A stretch of 64,000 bases of DNA from Anthonomus grandis grandis (taxonomy: Eukaryota; Arthropoda; Insecta; Coleoptera; Curculionidae). Of this stretch, positions 24,065 through 36,990 are shown in pieces. The stretch covers positions 4,132,698 through 4,196,697 of the forward strand of contig NC_065564.1 of assembly GCF_022605725.1 (NCBI RefSeq), in the 5' to 3' direction. Numbering within the stretch: position 1 is the first letter of the stretch; each line of letters begins with the position of its first letter. The notes below the pieces were generated by a model that was given only the letters and a program-made list of their open reading frames with translations, did no database searches and was not told the DNA's origin. The position numbers and the translations under genes were made by a program.

Positions 24065-24680
24065 GCTTATTTAATTCCTTTTTCAAAGAAATTGGTAAGG
24101 AATTTTGAAGTCACTCAGATTCCTCTAATAGAGCTAATAAATTTCTAAAAAATAATTTCCTGGAACATTATTCCAAACCTTCGAAAATTATTAAAATTCC
24201 TGGAATATGACTTATTAATTTATTTATCAAAGTGAAAAAGAAAGAGAACTTGAAAGATTATTCTAGGCACTTGAAATCTCTCAGACTCTTGGAATAAGAC
24301 TTTCAAATAGCTTACCAAGGTTATTGGAGCCAAAAAATCAATAATTAGTACCAATAATTGTAATCCTAGACTAATGATTTAGCTTCTAAGATTACTTTGA
24401 AAATTATCTTAGGCGAATTAAAACTCCTTGAATAAGACTCATTAGTTTACTTATTAAAGTCAAAAAGTGGGAGTATTTGGACGATTATTCCAGATATTTA
24501 AAGTGACTCAGATCCTTTTGATAGACTTTCAAATTATTTATCAAGGTTATTGGAGCCAACAAACCAGTAACTAGAGCCAATAATTGTCTAGACCCATGAG
24601 TTAGCTTCAATTACTTGAAAGGAATCTAAGATTCCTTCAAAGATTATTTTAGTTAATAATACTTCGTAAGTTCTATCCTA
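24065..24680 (+). repeat. Diverged tandem repeat, about 230 bp period
   Basis: The blocks 'aaggttattggagcc', 'caataattg' and 'ttagcttc' followed by 'gaataagactcatt' recur near 24315 and 24545, with a weaker earlier copy from about 24070. Non-coding. Confidence 0.55.
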
Positions 24681-24699
24681 ATTTTCTTTACATTTTTCC

Positions 24700-25370
24700 T
24701 TATCAATCCCTTAATGTTTGTGCATCAAATTAAAGTTCTTTTGATCTCCTTTCTAACGATATAAATATCTCTCTTTAAGCTTAAGTTAAAAAGCTCTCTA
24801 ATAATTAAACTTTTGTGACATAATATACAGTGACCACCCTGTGTAAATAAAAATATTTTTAGTTTGTATTGCTCTATAACTCATAATGTTACCGTTATCT
24901 TTGCCTTGTTGATACACCCTGTATTTATACTCGAAAGGGGTGTCCTCTAATGAATCATCCTGCCACAGAGAGCTAAATAATTTAAAAAAATGGGAATCGA
25001 GTCCTCTCGCGCTAAACTAAATGACTCCGAAAGGCAAATAAGGGTAATTTGTTCACCTCTCGCATCCGTTGCTCCCCCTGAGAGGCATAAAAAATAATAA
25101 TTTCGCCGGATTCCTGCCACAGTGTCATCATTACACGTTTTTTCATCCCCCGTGATGCCGCTGACCCTTTTACGCGTATCTTTGATGTTTTATTCAGTTT
25201 TCACCCTCCCCCTTGTTCCTAGGAAAAAAAATGTATCCGCTGTTTGTGAATATTTAATGTGTGTATTCATGATGGGGGCAGAAGGGAATTTTAATGAGTG
25301 AAATTATTTAAACAAAAAAATCTCCCATTTAATCCCTATAAATTGCATCGAGAATATTAATAGTAGAATC
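24700..25370. other. Gene-free stretch
   Basis: Contains a pair of 'caccctgt' ends (near 24836 and 24914) that might mark a short Tc1/mariner-like remnant; otherwise nothing recognisable. Confidence 0.35.
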
Positions 25371-26399
25371 ATTATATATTATTTATCGTTAAATATATAT
25401 TTATTTAACGATTTTTTTGGTGAAGTTTTGGTTTTGGGATGTTTATCAACCGTATATGGTCAAGTTTTATTTATTAGATTATAGAATATATGGATGAATG
25501 AAAGGACTTACATGTCTAGTTTTTAAACTCAATTACTACACCTCGAATATTTGATTCTTTGGAAAAAATCGCTGTTTTTCGTTCATCTTATCCAATCTAA
25601 TAACGCTGTTTTTATACTAAATATTTATATATAAAATTATCAAATTTAAATAAACAGTGTTCTGAAATTAAATATTTAATATATATTTTCTACAAAAACA
25701 TTTTTTTTCATTAACAAAACCCTTGCCCCCCCACCCACCCCACACATTTGCCCAGTAAGAAACTCTTTTGAAAAACACCGTTTTTCGTCCATAATATCCG
25801 ATCTAATAGCTCTATTTTTATATTAAATATTTATTAACATAAATATATCAAATTTAAATAAACAAACTGTGTTATTATATTAGATATTAACGACGAATCC
25901 AGCCGTTATTTACGCGTATTATTTTGGAAAACAATGATTTTTCAAGACAATGTCTTACTGGTAAGTCGTGTTGGGTGGGTGGGGGGGTAAGGGTAGGGCT
26001 AATAAAAAACAGTTTTTTGCAAGAAATAATTGCCTGAGAAAAATATGTTTTTTAAGAAACTTATAGGTGATAAAAAAATCTATAGTTTTCGTATCTATAC
26101 TTTTCTCACATAACTTTAAGGTTTTCGAGTAAAATGCCTAATTTATTTCTCGAAATTATCGAATTTATCTCTCCTGAAAAATTCTATTTTATTTCTCGAA
26201 AGCAAGACGTAATTGTGCGATTTTTTATTGCAAATAAGTGAAAATTTAGTTTTTTTAACATAATTAATGCTTATGAAAAACATTTTATGAAAGCCTTTAA
26301 ATAGTATACAATATATCATACTTAAGCGTTTAACTTTTACGAAATAATAAAAACTTTTAATAAGGTAAACGTTAATTTAACTATCGTGTGTTGCTCGGG
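25371..26399 (-). mobile_element. Reverse copy of the G/C-tract TIR element
   Basis: The right edge ends 'cgtgtgttgctcggg' and is followed by TA, matching the left terminus of the long copy in reverse. A C-tract lies near 25725 and a G-tract near 25970. The other terminus is degraded (only 'atatattatttatcgttaaa' remains). Confidence 0.65.
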
Positions 26400-26401
26400 T
26401 A

Positions 26402-27473
26402 AGGTCTTAATAACGCACTTACTCAATCCCCCTTTTCTTGTCGCATTTTCCATTCAAAAAGCGCGTTTACACCCAAACAAATTCAACAGTTGCAACGTGT
26501 CTTTTATTCGGGACCTCTTTATCCCGTTTTAAAACAACGAAACCGGCAATTTTCCCCTCACTCGCGAGAAACAAAAGGGGATTAGATTCGACCGGGTACC
26601 AGTCACGTTCTCATCTGCCAAACTCGATTAATCCGTTCAACATCTCACGATTTTCCATTGTTTTTCCTCCATTGGAATTTTGGAAAATGTTTTCGCGGAC
26701 GTGGCTTGCATAACGGATTGTACACTTCAAGTTGATTTTCCAATAAAAAAAAAAATCAACCAAGCCAGTTAAGCCGCAATAATTACTTCCAAAGCATATT
26801 AAACAAGACGGGACCGTCATTTTCATTTGTATGATAAATTAATAACACGAGAACCGGGGAAAAACAATTTTCATTTCCCGTTTGTTAATAATTCCCGATA
26901 TTTGAATGTCGCCGATGGATAACCAGATTCGACAGCGCGTTTTAATCGTCATTTCAATTCGGTCGGTTTGTTTTCCAATTTTTCCTTCCTGAAAGAATCC
27001 TCTAAAGTAAAGGACCCAGACGCGAAAAAAAAACCGTGAGTGAAAATTGCCATATGTTATACAGGGAAAAAGTCTGGAACAAAACTGGGAGAGGGGGATT
27101 TTATCCCGATTAAATTCCAGCCCGGGGAGGCAGTTCTAAAGCTTAAAATAATTGGAAAGGAAGTTCACTTTTTGCCAGTTGTCGGACGGGAACGCAGTCG
27201 GACCATGAATAATGTATGGCTCGGCCAGAAATTTGTTACCTGAGCTCGGGAAATTGATTTTTGTGTCGTTACGATCGTCTGATTTATTCGCCCATCCCGG
27301 ATTTATACGCCCCGACGATGCGACAACATTTTAAAATTAATTTCTCGGATTCATAAGATGGGACAAAGACCCGTCGACACCCCTCCGAGGGCGAGAACCC
27401 CTTTGGAATTTTCGGGGATGATGAGCTTTGTTCGATTTAGGTATTTCGAGGGCCTAAGGGATAAATAATCGCA
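26402..27473. other. Gene-free single-copy island
   Basis: A GC-balanced, non-repetitive segment. The frames at 26438-26713 and 27040-27243 lack any domain, signal or splice support. Possibly conserved non-coding DNA, but I cannot show that from one sequence. Confidence 0.4.
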
Positions 27474-27600
27474 AGCGACACACGATAGTTAAATAAATGT
27501 TTAATTTTCGTTTACACTACTAGTAGATGTACATTTTTGGTTGGACTTCAACTATAAATAACGGATAAAATGTCCGCATAATATGCGTTGAGGAATTTAA
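27474..27600 (+). mobile_element. Left-end fragment of the G/C-tract TIR element
   Basis: It starts with CAAGCGACACACGATAG and 'taaataaatgtttaattttc', as in the other copies, and is lost after about 125 bp. Confidence 0.55.
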
Positions 27601-28060
27601 TATTATGTTTATTCACGTTTAACAAGAAAGTTTACTACATTATATTATACAATGATTATTTGTAAAATGAGTTTTTTTTAATAACTGTACTACCAATGTA
27701 GATATTCAAATTCAAATATATTACAAATATTACAAGTGATATACATATAATAAAAATCTTATTGAGTGCACAATGTATTACAATCTGTGTGTGCACATGG
27801 TTTAATGAAATACAGAAAAAGAACTAATTATAATTAATGGTAAATATAATATTACACTAAGTACTTAAATATGTAAATGATAAAAGGAATAAGTTATGCA
27901 CGAACAAAGTCATTTAGTAAACTAATCTATATTTACTACAAGTAACCATGTATTAATTTTGCGTTTTGTTTTATTAAAATTTTTATTTTTTATACCAAAT
28001 GGAAGCATGTTGTATATTTTTGGCACTATATAAAAAAGACTTTTTTTGTGTTACTGCTTC

Positions 28061-28408
28061 TTATTTACAGTTTGCCCCAGTGTTAAATGTACGAATTGGA
28101 AAACTTATAAATGATTTGTCTCTTGATATGCATCTAATTACTGCTTTAACGTATAAGTGATTTAATTTTAATACATTACCTGCACCCGTACGATAGATTA
28201 GGCCCGTTTCGCCTAATCTATCGTACAACGCTTTAAATGTTTGATGATTTGGCTGCCTTCTATCCGGATACAGATCTAAATAGCGCTGCGCTGTTCTTCG
28301 ACTACGAAAATTTTCTTGAGCATATACACATACCATATTCCGCTTCTGAGCATTAGAAAAATCATTGTGATGCGGCATTTTTAAGCGAAAATAACACAAC
28401 AAGAACAC
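28061..28408 (-). pseudogene. DUF4817-type helix-turn-helix transposase N-terminus
   Basis: The likely start is the second Met (28378 on the minus strand), giving MPHHNDFSNAQKRNMVCVYA. The next ~45 residues show the layout of the DUF4817 helix-turn-helix found at the N-terminus of many insect mariner-like transposases: 'A-x-R-x-x-x-x-x-YPDRRQPNHQTF' followed by 'LxETG'. The frame runs about 100 residues and then stops with no DDE catalytic domain. Upstream, 'acagggtgttaaaa' (minus strand, near 28783) looks like the terminal repeat of this element. So the 5' third of a transposon remains; it cannot make an active enzyme. Confidence 0.72.
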
Positions 28409-28789
28409 GAGCTTTAGCCAAATTGTTCATACATTGTGTCACCGCAATTTGTTCATACACAACCTAATAAAAAATGCGTTTATTTGGAAAACGGTCTACT
28501 TTTTGGAGATCAAAGAAGTATACCTTTTTCAACTAGAATTAAATGCTGTTTTATTATTTTCACTCGCAAATGTACGTACAGGAAGGTCAAGAAAGTTATG
28601 ACCTTTTTAATCACTCAATGTTGTTGTATGTAGCGCCATCTAGTGGCAGTGGCAAAATAGATATCATATTCGTGTTCCTCATCCCAAATAATAAGAGTAC
28701 GTCAAATTTTAGGTTATTCTGTCCAGTGGATTCCAAAATATTTCAATAAATGTTTGGTAAAAAATTAGTTTTAACACCCTGTAGAACGA

Positions 28790-29515
28790 TAACCAATAAC
28801 ATTTTGCTAAGCGATATTGAGCTCAAACGGTTTATTTTCTTGTCAGGTATCCTACATTAACCTATGTCCAATTAATTACGAGACACTCTGTATATTTTCG
28901 AGTAATTACTAAAGGTTCTATAATTGTTTTATTTGTTGCTCCCCATACAGCAATGCAATAATTAAATATAGTTTCTAGGAGAGGTGAGCTTTCTGATTTT
29001 AGCTGACACAGATATATTTTTTTTTATTTAGCAGATGTGTTTTATGTATTAGAGACCATACAAATTTTTCAACATACAACAAAAACTTAAATTATACCAA
29101 TGGAATCCATAAGGGATTAATCGTAAATAATATTCAATTTAAAAAAATACACCACTTCTTCAGTTTTTTTTATTTGTCATTTCCTATTTTTTTTTCTAAA
29201 TTTCTTTGTATATGATTTTATTATAAGATATATAGGTACGTGTATGAAAAGTATATCGTATCCTAACACAGAGGCAAATATCGGGGTCATTTTATCACAT
29301 TCGATTCGATTAATAACTGACTAAAGGGCGAGCGGCACATCGGACATTCGGCGAGCAGTTCAAGTGTAAAACCCCCTGAAATTACCGTCGTTCTTTTTTT
29401 TTTGGGTATTTTTACTCTTGTGTTAGTCTCCCAAGGCCGAAATTTATTTAAAAAATAGCGTATCGTGTATGGATTTTTAGTATATAAGTACTGAAAATGT
29501 GTTTAACAGATGTGG
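28790..29515. other. Gene-free stretch
   Basis: AT-rich, with a lone 'gacactctgtat' end near 28884 that resembles another mariner-type terminus. No gene is seen. Confidence 0.35.
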
Positions 29516-29519
29516 GCGA

Positions 29520-30885
29520 AAGATGTCTAGTCTCTTATAAATTCAATAAAAATCTTTCTAGTGTATGGATTTTAACTATTTTTTTAGTGGAAGCTAAAGA
29601 ATATTTCCAGAAAACTTCTATAATATAAATGAGGCTAATCTAAGCGTTAGAACTAAAGTTATGAGCCAAGTTACCCAGCTAACTAAGAATCGTTGCATTC
29701 CCCAAGACTTGATTTTCCAAAATTCGAATAAAAAATCTTCTAGTGCATGGATTTTCATGATTCTTTCAACAGAAGCTTAAAAGCATTTTGACACATTGTT
29801 TTAAACATAAATGAACTCGATATGGATACTAGAACTAAAGTTGATGAGACAATTTACTTAGTTACCCAAGAATCCTTGCATTCCCCAAGACTTGATTTTC
29901 CAAAATTCAAATAAAAAATCTTCTAGTGCATGGATCTTCATGATTCTTTCAATAGAAGCTTAAAAGTATTTCCACGCATTTTTTAAAGCATAAATGAACC
30001 CCATATGGTCACTAGAACTAAAGTTATGAGACAATTTACCCAGTTACCCAAGAATCCTTGCATTCCCCAAGACATGATTTTCCAAAATTCGAATAAAAAA
30101 TCTTCTAGTGAATGGATTTTCATGATTCTTTCAACAGAAACTTAAAAACATTTCCGCGCATTTTTTAAAACATAAATGAACTCGATATGGATACTAGAAC
30201 TAAAGTTGATGAGACAATTTACTCAGTTACCCAAGAATCCTTGCATTCCCCAAGACTTGATTTCCCAAAATTCGAATTAAAAATCTTCTAGTGCATGGAT
30301 TTTCATGATTCTTTCAATAGAACTTAAAAGCATTTTCACGCATTTTTTAAAACATAAACGAACCCCATATGGTTACTAGAACTAAAGTTATGAGACAATT
30401 TACCCAGTTACCCAAGAATCCTTGTATTCCCCCAAGACTTGATTTTCCAAAATTCGAAAAAAAAATCTTCTAGTGAATGAATTTTTATGATTCTTCCAAT
30501 AGAAGCCTAAAAATATTTCCACGCATTTTTAAAAATATAAGTGAACCCCATATGATCACTAGAACTAAAGTTGTGAGACAATTTACCCAGTTATTCAAGA
30601 ATCCTTGCATTCCCTAAGACTTTATTTTTCAAAATTCGACTAAAAAATCTTCTAGTGCATGGATCTTCATGATTCTTTCAATAGAAGCTTAAAATCATTT
30701 CCACGCATTTTTTAAATTATAAATAAACTTGATATGGATACTAGAACTAAAGTTATGAGACAATTTATCCAGCTACCTAAGAATCCTTGCATTCCCCAAG
30801 ACTTGATTTTCCAAAATTCGAATAAAAAATTTTCTAGTTCATGGATTTTCATGATTCTTTCAATAGAAGCTTAAAAGCATTTATA
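29520..30885 (+). repeat. Satellite-like tandem array, about 183 bp unit, about 7.5 copies
   Basis: The block 'ccttgcattccccaagactt' and variants recur near 29692, 29873, 30056, 30239, 30420, 30603 and 30785. Units of two kinds occur. One has 'aactcgatatggatactag' and the other 'accccatatggt(t/c)acta'; they run A-B-A-B-B-A. Non-coding; identity between neighbours is high. Confidence 0.85.
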
Positions 30886-30929
30886 ATGAGCGAGAGATGT
30901 AAGTCCCTTGTCAATTTTTTTAAATACTG

Positions 30930-31470
30930 AAATTTTCTCTCTTGTGTAAACAGAATCGTATACGAAATACGTATATGAAATACGTACCTTGACCATATCC
31001 AATAATTGATCAGTATACCAATAGTTTTATTTGGAAAACTGTATTTTTCAACTGTTTCTTCAAAAAATTTCTCAGGCAATTATTTTCTGCAAAAAAAACG
31101 TTTTTTTATTTAACCTACCCTTACCCCCCCACCCACCCCACACAGCTTACCAGTAAGAAATTGTTTTCACAAATCATTGTTTTTACAAAATAATACGCAT
31201 AATTAACGGCGGGTTTTGTCATTAATATCTAATCTTATAACTCAGTTTATTTATTTAAATTTGATATAATTATATATATGTAAATTAATAAATATTTAAT
31301 TAAAAAAAAGCGCTATTAGATTAAATATTGTGGACGAAAAACGGCGATTTTTCAAAAGAATTTTTTCCTGGACAAACGTTTGGGGTGGGTGGGGGGGGGT
31401 AAGAGTAGGCTTAATAAAAAACGTTTTATTTTGCATAAAATAATTGAACCAAATACCTGAAGTACTAAAG
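30930..31470 (+). mobile_element. Internal fragment of the G/C-tract TIR element
   Basis: A C-tract near 31113 with 'cttaccagtaagaaattg' and an inverted G-tract near 31380 with the same spacing as in the other copies. Termini are missing. It directly adjoins the end of the 183 bp array. Confidence 0.6.
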
Positions 31471-31479
31471 AATTTATAG

Positions 31480-32600
31480 GGTGTCAAAGTCCCATTGCTC
31501 AAACTATTAGCAGTGACACAAACGAATTTAATAATAAATTCTCCACTGTCAGAAATCATTTGGAAAAAACCGTCAAAATTAATTTCTACATCAGTTCCGA
31601 GCCCGAATATCGCCGGAAAATGGAAAAGCGTCAATCACAACCCTCATTCGATGGATAATTAATCGCCCAGAAAATTTCATTAGGCGGTAACTACATATTT
31701 CAGGAGCACGAAAAATCCTTATTAAAATCCTGAATGAAACATTCATCCACGAATGACAAACGAACCCGTCCTGGATACGTTTTCGTTATACGGTTATTAA
31801 GATTACATCCAGATAATTCCAGAAATAACAGCCTCGTTGTTCCCTAATAACAAACGCCGTACTGGCGTAAACAAAGCGTGAAGGGAAACGCGATCCGCCC
31901 TTATCTGGCGCTGTTGTATTTATCCAGGAAAGCCTTCATGCGTGCTGCATACATGGAAAAATTCAAGAATATCGAAAACTGTCTTTTGTTTTCTTCAAGG
32001 GAATTGTTCCAGGTAGTATCATTATTATTTAGAGACCACTAAAACTCATAAGCTCCTTACCAATGAAACATAACGACCGATGATGATTTTAATTTCGAAA
32101 AGTCTCACTCGGAGAAACTCCCCGGGAAAACTTTGAATGTTACGAAAGGACTTAAGGGTTTTGTTTCCTCCGTAAGGGAAACTTCAAGGCGGCATATCGA
32201 GCCCCGCTGTATGTGTTTACCCGTGCGGAAAGCTTTTATTTCCTTATCGGCAACTCCGACCGTTACTGCGAGAGAGTTTATTTAAGTTTTTTTTTGTTAT
32301 TCTCAAAAACAAACTGTTTAGAAATTTTTTGAAATTCTATAGGAATATACCCACCCTCCCAAGATCTCGTTCTTCTCAAAAGCAGATAATCCGAAAGACT
32401 CACTCGGTAAAAACAAACAGACCAGCAGGAAGTTCCGGAAGTAAAACTCCGACTTCCGAAGTTTCTTTTATGTTTTTAACTTTCCACATAAGTATCAGTC
32501 GGTTTTTAAGCTATCGCGAGAGCCCGGAATCCGCGCTCGCCGTAATTAGGGGGTTTGCTAAAAAACATTTTTAAGCTGATTAACTGGCATTTTAAACGCT
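31480..32600. other. Gene-free single-copy island
   Basis: GC-balanced between two repeat blocks. The 112- and 81-codon frames here have no recognised domain. Confidence 0.4.
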
Positions 32601-32654
32601 TTTGTGCAGTTTTATGTGCCTGGCGAGCTTGTTAAGCGGACAAAAGGGAAAGAT

Positions 32655-35480
32655 TAAGCTCGTAGGCCGTATTATAGCTTTTAAAGGACGCGGAGTGCCT
32701 AAAGTCGGTGCAGTGGTTCGAATTTGCGTAACTTTTGAAGACGGCCAAGCCGAAAAAGTCATTAAGTGGCTCGAAAATTATTGTTTTTGATGTTTTATCC
32801 AGTTTATTGTTAAATTGGCTAACATAGACAGTAAGGACTGTACTTACCCAAGGTCTGGTAAAAAAATTATTAAAATTTCTGCATTGGTTTAAATTTGCGC
32901 AAATTTTAAAGACAGTCAAGTCAAAAAAGTAACTAAGTGGCTCGAAAATTTTTGTTTCTGAAGTTTTAGCCATTTTCTGGCTAAATTGGCTTACATACCC
33001 AGAAAAGGCTTTATTTTCTCAAAGTATGGTAGAAAAATTACTAAAATCTAGGCAGTGGTTCATATTGGCGCAACTTTTAAAGATAGTTGAGTTAAAAAAA
33101 TAAGTAAGTGGCTCGAAAATTTTTGTTTTTAAAGTTTTGGCCACTTTTTGGCTAAAATGGCTCTCGTAACCAGGAAGAACCGTATTTGCTCAAGGTCTGG
33201 TAAAAAAATTATTAAAATCTCTGCATTGGTTCAAATTTGCGCAACTTTTAAAGACAGTCAAGTAAAAAAAGTACCTAAGAAGCTCACAAATTTTTGTTTT
33301 TGATGTTTTAGCTACCTTTTGGCTAAAATGGCTCTCATAGCCAGTAAGGGCTGTATTTTCCCAAGGTCTGGTAAAAAAATTTATAAAATCTCTGCATTGT
33401 CTCAAATTTGCGCAAATTTTAAAGACAGTCATGTCAAAAAAGTAACTTAAAGACTCAAAAATTTTTGTTTTTTAAGTTTTAGCCACTTTTTGGCTAAAAC
33501 GGTTTTCACAGCCAGTAAGGGCTGTATTTGCCTAAGGTCTGGTGAAAAATTTATTAAAATCCCTGCACTGGTTTAAATTTGCGCAACTTTTAAAAGACAG
33601 TTAGGTCAAAAAAATAACTAAGTGACTCTAAAATTTTTGTTTTTGAAGTTTTAGCTACTTTCTCGCTAAATTGGCTATTATAGGCAGCAAGGACTTTATT
33701 TGCCCAAGGTCTGGTGAAAAAATTATTAAAATCTCTGCAGTGGTTCGCATTTGCTCAGTTTTTAAACACAGTAAGTTCAAAAAAATAACTAATGACTCGA
33801 AAATTTTTGTTTTTAAAGTTTTAGCTACTTTCTCGCTAAATTGGCTATTATAGGCAGCAAGGGCTTTATTTGCCCAAGGTCTGGTAAAAAAATTATTAAA
33901 ATTTCTGCATTGGTTTAAATTTGCGCAAATTTTAAAGACAGTCAAGTCAAAAAAGTAACTAAGTGGCTCGAAAATTTTTGTTTCTGAAGTTTTAGCTACT
34001 TTTTGGCTAAAATGGCTCTCACAGCCAGTAAGGGCTATATTTGCCCAAGGTTTGGTACAAAAATTATTAAAATCTCTGTAGTGGTTCATATTTACGCAAC
34101 TTTAAAAGACAATCAAGTCAAAAAAATAATTAAGTGGCTCAAAAAATTTTTTTCTCAAGTTTTAGCTACTTTTTGACTAAAATGGCTCTCACAGCCAGTA
34201 AGGGCTATATTTGCCAAGGTCTGGTGAAAAATTTATTAAAAACTCGGCATTGGTTCAAATTTGCGCAACTTTTAAAGACAGTCAAGTCAAAAAAAGTAAC
34301 TAAATGGCTCGAAAATTTTTGTTTTTGAAGTTTTAGCTACTTTTTGGCTAAAATGGCTCTCACAGTCAGTAAGGGCTGTATTTGCCCAAGGTCTGGTGAA
34401 AAAATTATTAAAATTTCTGCATTGGTTTAAATTTGTGCAACTTTTAAATACAGTCAAGTCAAAAAAGTAACTAGATGGCTCAAAAATTTTTGTTTCTAAA
34501 GTTTTAGCTACTTTGTCGCTTAATTGGCTATTATAGACAGCAAGGGCTGTATTTGCCCAAGGTCTGGTAAAAAAATTATTAAAATCTCTGCATTGGTTCA
34601 AATTTGCGCAAGTTTTAAAGACAGTCATGTCAAAAAAATAACTAAGTGGCTCGAAAATTTTGGATTCTAAAATTTTTGCCGCTTTCTGACTAAACTAGCT
34701 TACATAGACAGCAGTGATTTTATTTTCCCAAGATCTGGTGAATAAATTATTTAAATCAATGCAGTGTTTCACATTTGCTCAATTTTTAAAGACAGTTAGG
34801 TCAAAAAAATAACTAAGTGACTCGAAAATGTTTGTTTTTGAAGTTTTAGCTACTTTGTCGCTAAATTGGCTATTATAGACAGCAAGGGCTTTATTTGCCC
34901 AAGGTCTGGTGAAAAAATTATTAAAATCTTTGCAGTGGTTCACATTTGCTCAGTTTTTAAACACAGTAAGTTCAAAAAATTAACTAATGACTCGAAAATT
35001 TTTGTTTTTAAAGTTTTAGCTACTTTGTCGCCAAATTGGCTGTTATAAATAGCAAGGGCTTTATTTGCTCAAGGTCTGGTGAAAAAATTATTAAAACCTC
35101 TGCAGTGGTTCAAATTTGCGCAAGTTTTAAAGACAGTCAAGTCAGAAAACTAACTAAGTGGCTCGAAAATTTTTGTTTTTGAAGTTTTAGCTACTTTCTC
35201 GCTAAACTGGCTTACATAAACAGCAAGGGCTGTATTTGCGCAAGGTCTGGTGAAAAAATTATTAAAATCTCTGCATTAGTTCAAATTTGCGCAAGTTTTA
35301 AAGACAGTCAAGTCAGAAAACTAACTAAGTGGCTCGAAAATTTTTGTTTTTAAAGCTTTAGCTACTTTCTCGCTAAATTGGCTATTATAGACAGCAAGGG
35401 CTTTATTTGCCCAAAGTCTGGTGAAAAAATTATTAAAATCCTTGCATTGGTTCAACTTTGCGCAACTTTTAAAGACAGTA
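32655..35480 (+). repeat. Tandem array, about 171 bp unit, about 16-17 copies
   Basis: The block 'ccaaggtctggtgaaaaaat' recurs every ~171 bp (near 32851, 33193, 33364, 33535, 33707, 33877, 34049, 34218, 34389, 34560, 34731, 34902, 35073, 35244, 35415). Two sub-types alternate in runs: 'ctattata(g/t)acagcaagg' and 'ctctcacagccagtaagg'. The first unit (32655-32820) is distinctly richer in CpG than the rest. Short ORFs within units are by-products of the repeat. Confidence 0.88.
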
Positions 35481-35489
35481 AGCCACTTT

Positions 35490-36350
35490 AGCTGGAAATT
35501 GATTAAAAATTCAGAAACAAAAATTTTTAGGAGAGATGATAATTAAACTGTTTTATACCTACGTCCTTCTTGAATCTATTGCATGCCTTACAATCTTTCT
35601 ACCCCTTTTCGATAGAGAGTTACAAGACTTTTCCCAAGGCAACTTTTGTTTAAAAATTCATGGTTATACACCCAAACCGTTCAGGCCTCCGTCCGATAGA
35701 GTAATTCTCAATAATGAAGCTCTAAAATCAATTAGTCTATATAAACTCGACGTTTATTTTCCGAACGACGAGGAAACCGTTGCGTTGTCCCGTGAATAAT
35801 CGCATTTCCCCGGACTTTATTAAAAACTAAAACAGTTTTAATTCTAAACAGAGCGGAAATAACCCCGGGAATGCTTTATGCATCACCCGGGCTCATTCCG
35901 GGGGCCCCCGCTGATAACCAATTTTAAAAACTAATTTAAAACTGGAGCCATATCACAGATTAATCGTCGATAAATTGTGAAAATGGAGAATCGGTTTCCA
36001 TTTTTGTTTTTTTTTCGACTGGTAGATTATGATAGATGACAATGAATTTATGTAGTAAATTTGGGGATGAATTAAATGACCTCTGTACATTTTCCGAAAC
36101 TGCATAGTTTCGCGCAAAAATTTTCTTCGTTACGGTAACGTTCCTATATTTGATTAGTCACGGCCGATCTACCCTCGCATTTCCCGGGGCCCCCGTCCGG
36201 ATAAATGAAAATCCTTGAATTCGATGGATTTTTGCTTGTGTAAGCCGGTTTTCCGACGTAGTTTCGCCACATTACTCGCATTGTCAGTTTGGACCTTTAT
36301 ATGTATGTTTTTTTCCGGTAAAATTACGTCATACCTCATGGATGGAGTCA
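35490..36350. other. Gene-free stretch with one unexplained 87-codon frame
   Basis: The plus frame at 35536-35799 starts with a hydrophobic stretch (KLFYTYVLLESIACLTIFLP) and ends in a mixed polar tail. I do not recognise it. It begins right at the edge of the tandem array and has no clear splice sites. The phrase 'agccactttagc' at 35481 recurs at 38764. Confidence 0.25.
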
Positions 36351-36990
36351 TTGCTGAAGTGAAATATAAGTATTATATGAATTGGTTAAAGTCTGTGGAT
36401 CCGGTCAAGTTTTCGATGGATACTTGGCAGCTATCTTAATGTTTTGGAAGTATTATATTTTTTGAATAATTCTAGGTAACTAGGGAGTCTTTAGATCTAA
36501 CGTTCGTTGAAATCGGTCAATACGTCTTCTTATTATGGCTCGGCATAGGAAGTCTTAATGAAAATTTGGGGTTCCGGTCAAGTTTTTGACGGAAATTAAG
36601 GAGCTGTCTGAATGTTTTAAAAGTATTATATTTTTTTAATAATCCTGGTTCATTGGGGAATCTTTAAACCTAACTTTCGTTAAAATCCGTCAATGTGTCT
36701 CTTTATTATGGCTCGGCATACGAAGTTTTAATGAAAATCTGGGGGTCCGGTCAAGTTTTCGACGGATATTAAGGAGATGTCTGAATGTTTTGGAAGTATT
36801 ATATTTTTTTAATAATTCTGGATAACTGGGGAATCTTTAGACCTAACTTTCGTTAAAATCCGTCAATGTGTCTTCTTATTATGACTCAAAATACAAAGTC
36901 TTAGTGCAAATCTGTAGTTCCGGTCAAGTTGTTAACGAATACTAAGCAACTATCTTAACTTTTGGGAAGTTTAATATTATATGGAAAAAA
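36350..36990 (+). repeat. Tandem repeat, about 174 bp unit, 4 copies
   Basis: The block 'ccggtcaagttttcgacgga' and variants recur near 36400, 36573, 36747 and 36918, each followed by 'gaatgttttggaagtattat' and 'gttaaaatccgtcaat'. The open frame that overlaps the first copy (36215-36439) ends inside the repeat. Confidence 0.75.

Noticed and set aside
29520..30885. Possible CRISPR array
   Set aside because: The whole ~183 bp unit repeats without unique spacers, and the window is clearly eukaryotic.
32700..32725. 'ggttcgaatt' as a tRNA B-box
   Set aside because: No A-box or cloverleaf can be drawn around it, and it is part of the 171 bp repeat unit.
32602..34628. Repeated short ORFs ending in similar 'KWLEN(F/Y)CF' or 'CANLNQCRDFNNFFTRPW' peptides, as if a repeat protein
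   Set aside because: They are the two strands of the 171 bp tandem array read in frame; stops and shifts fall at array positions and no start, splice or domain signal is present.
36215..36439. Plus-strand ORF with a membrane-like segment resembling the third transmembrane helix of ionotropic receptors
   Set aside because: The likeness is to a few residues only, the frame ends inside a tandem repeat and no other receptor exons are found nearby.
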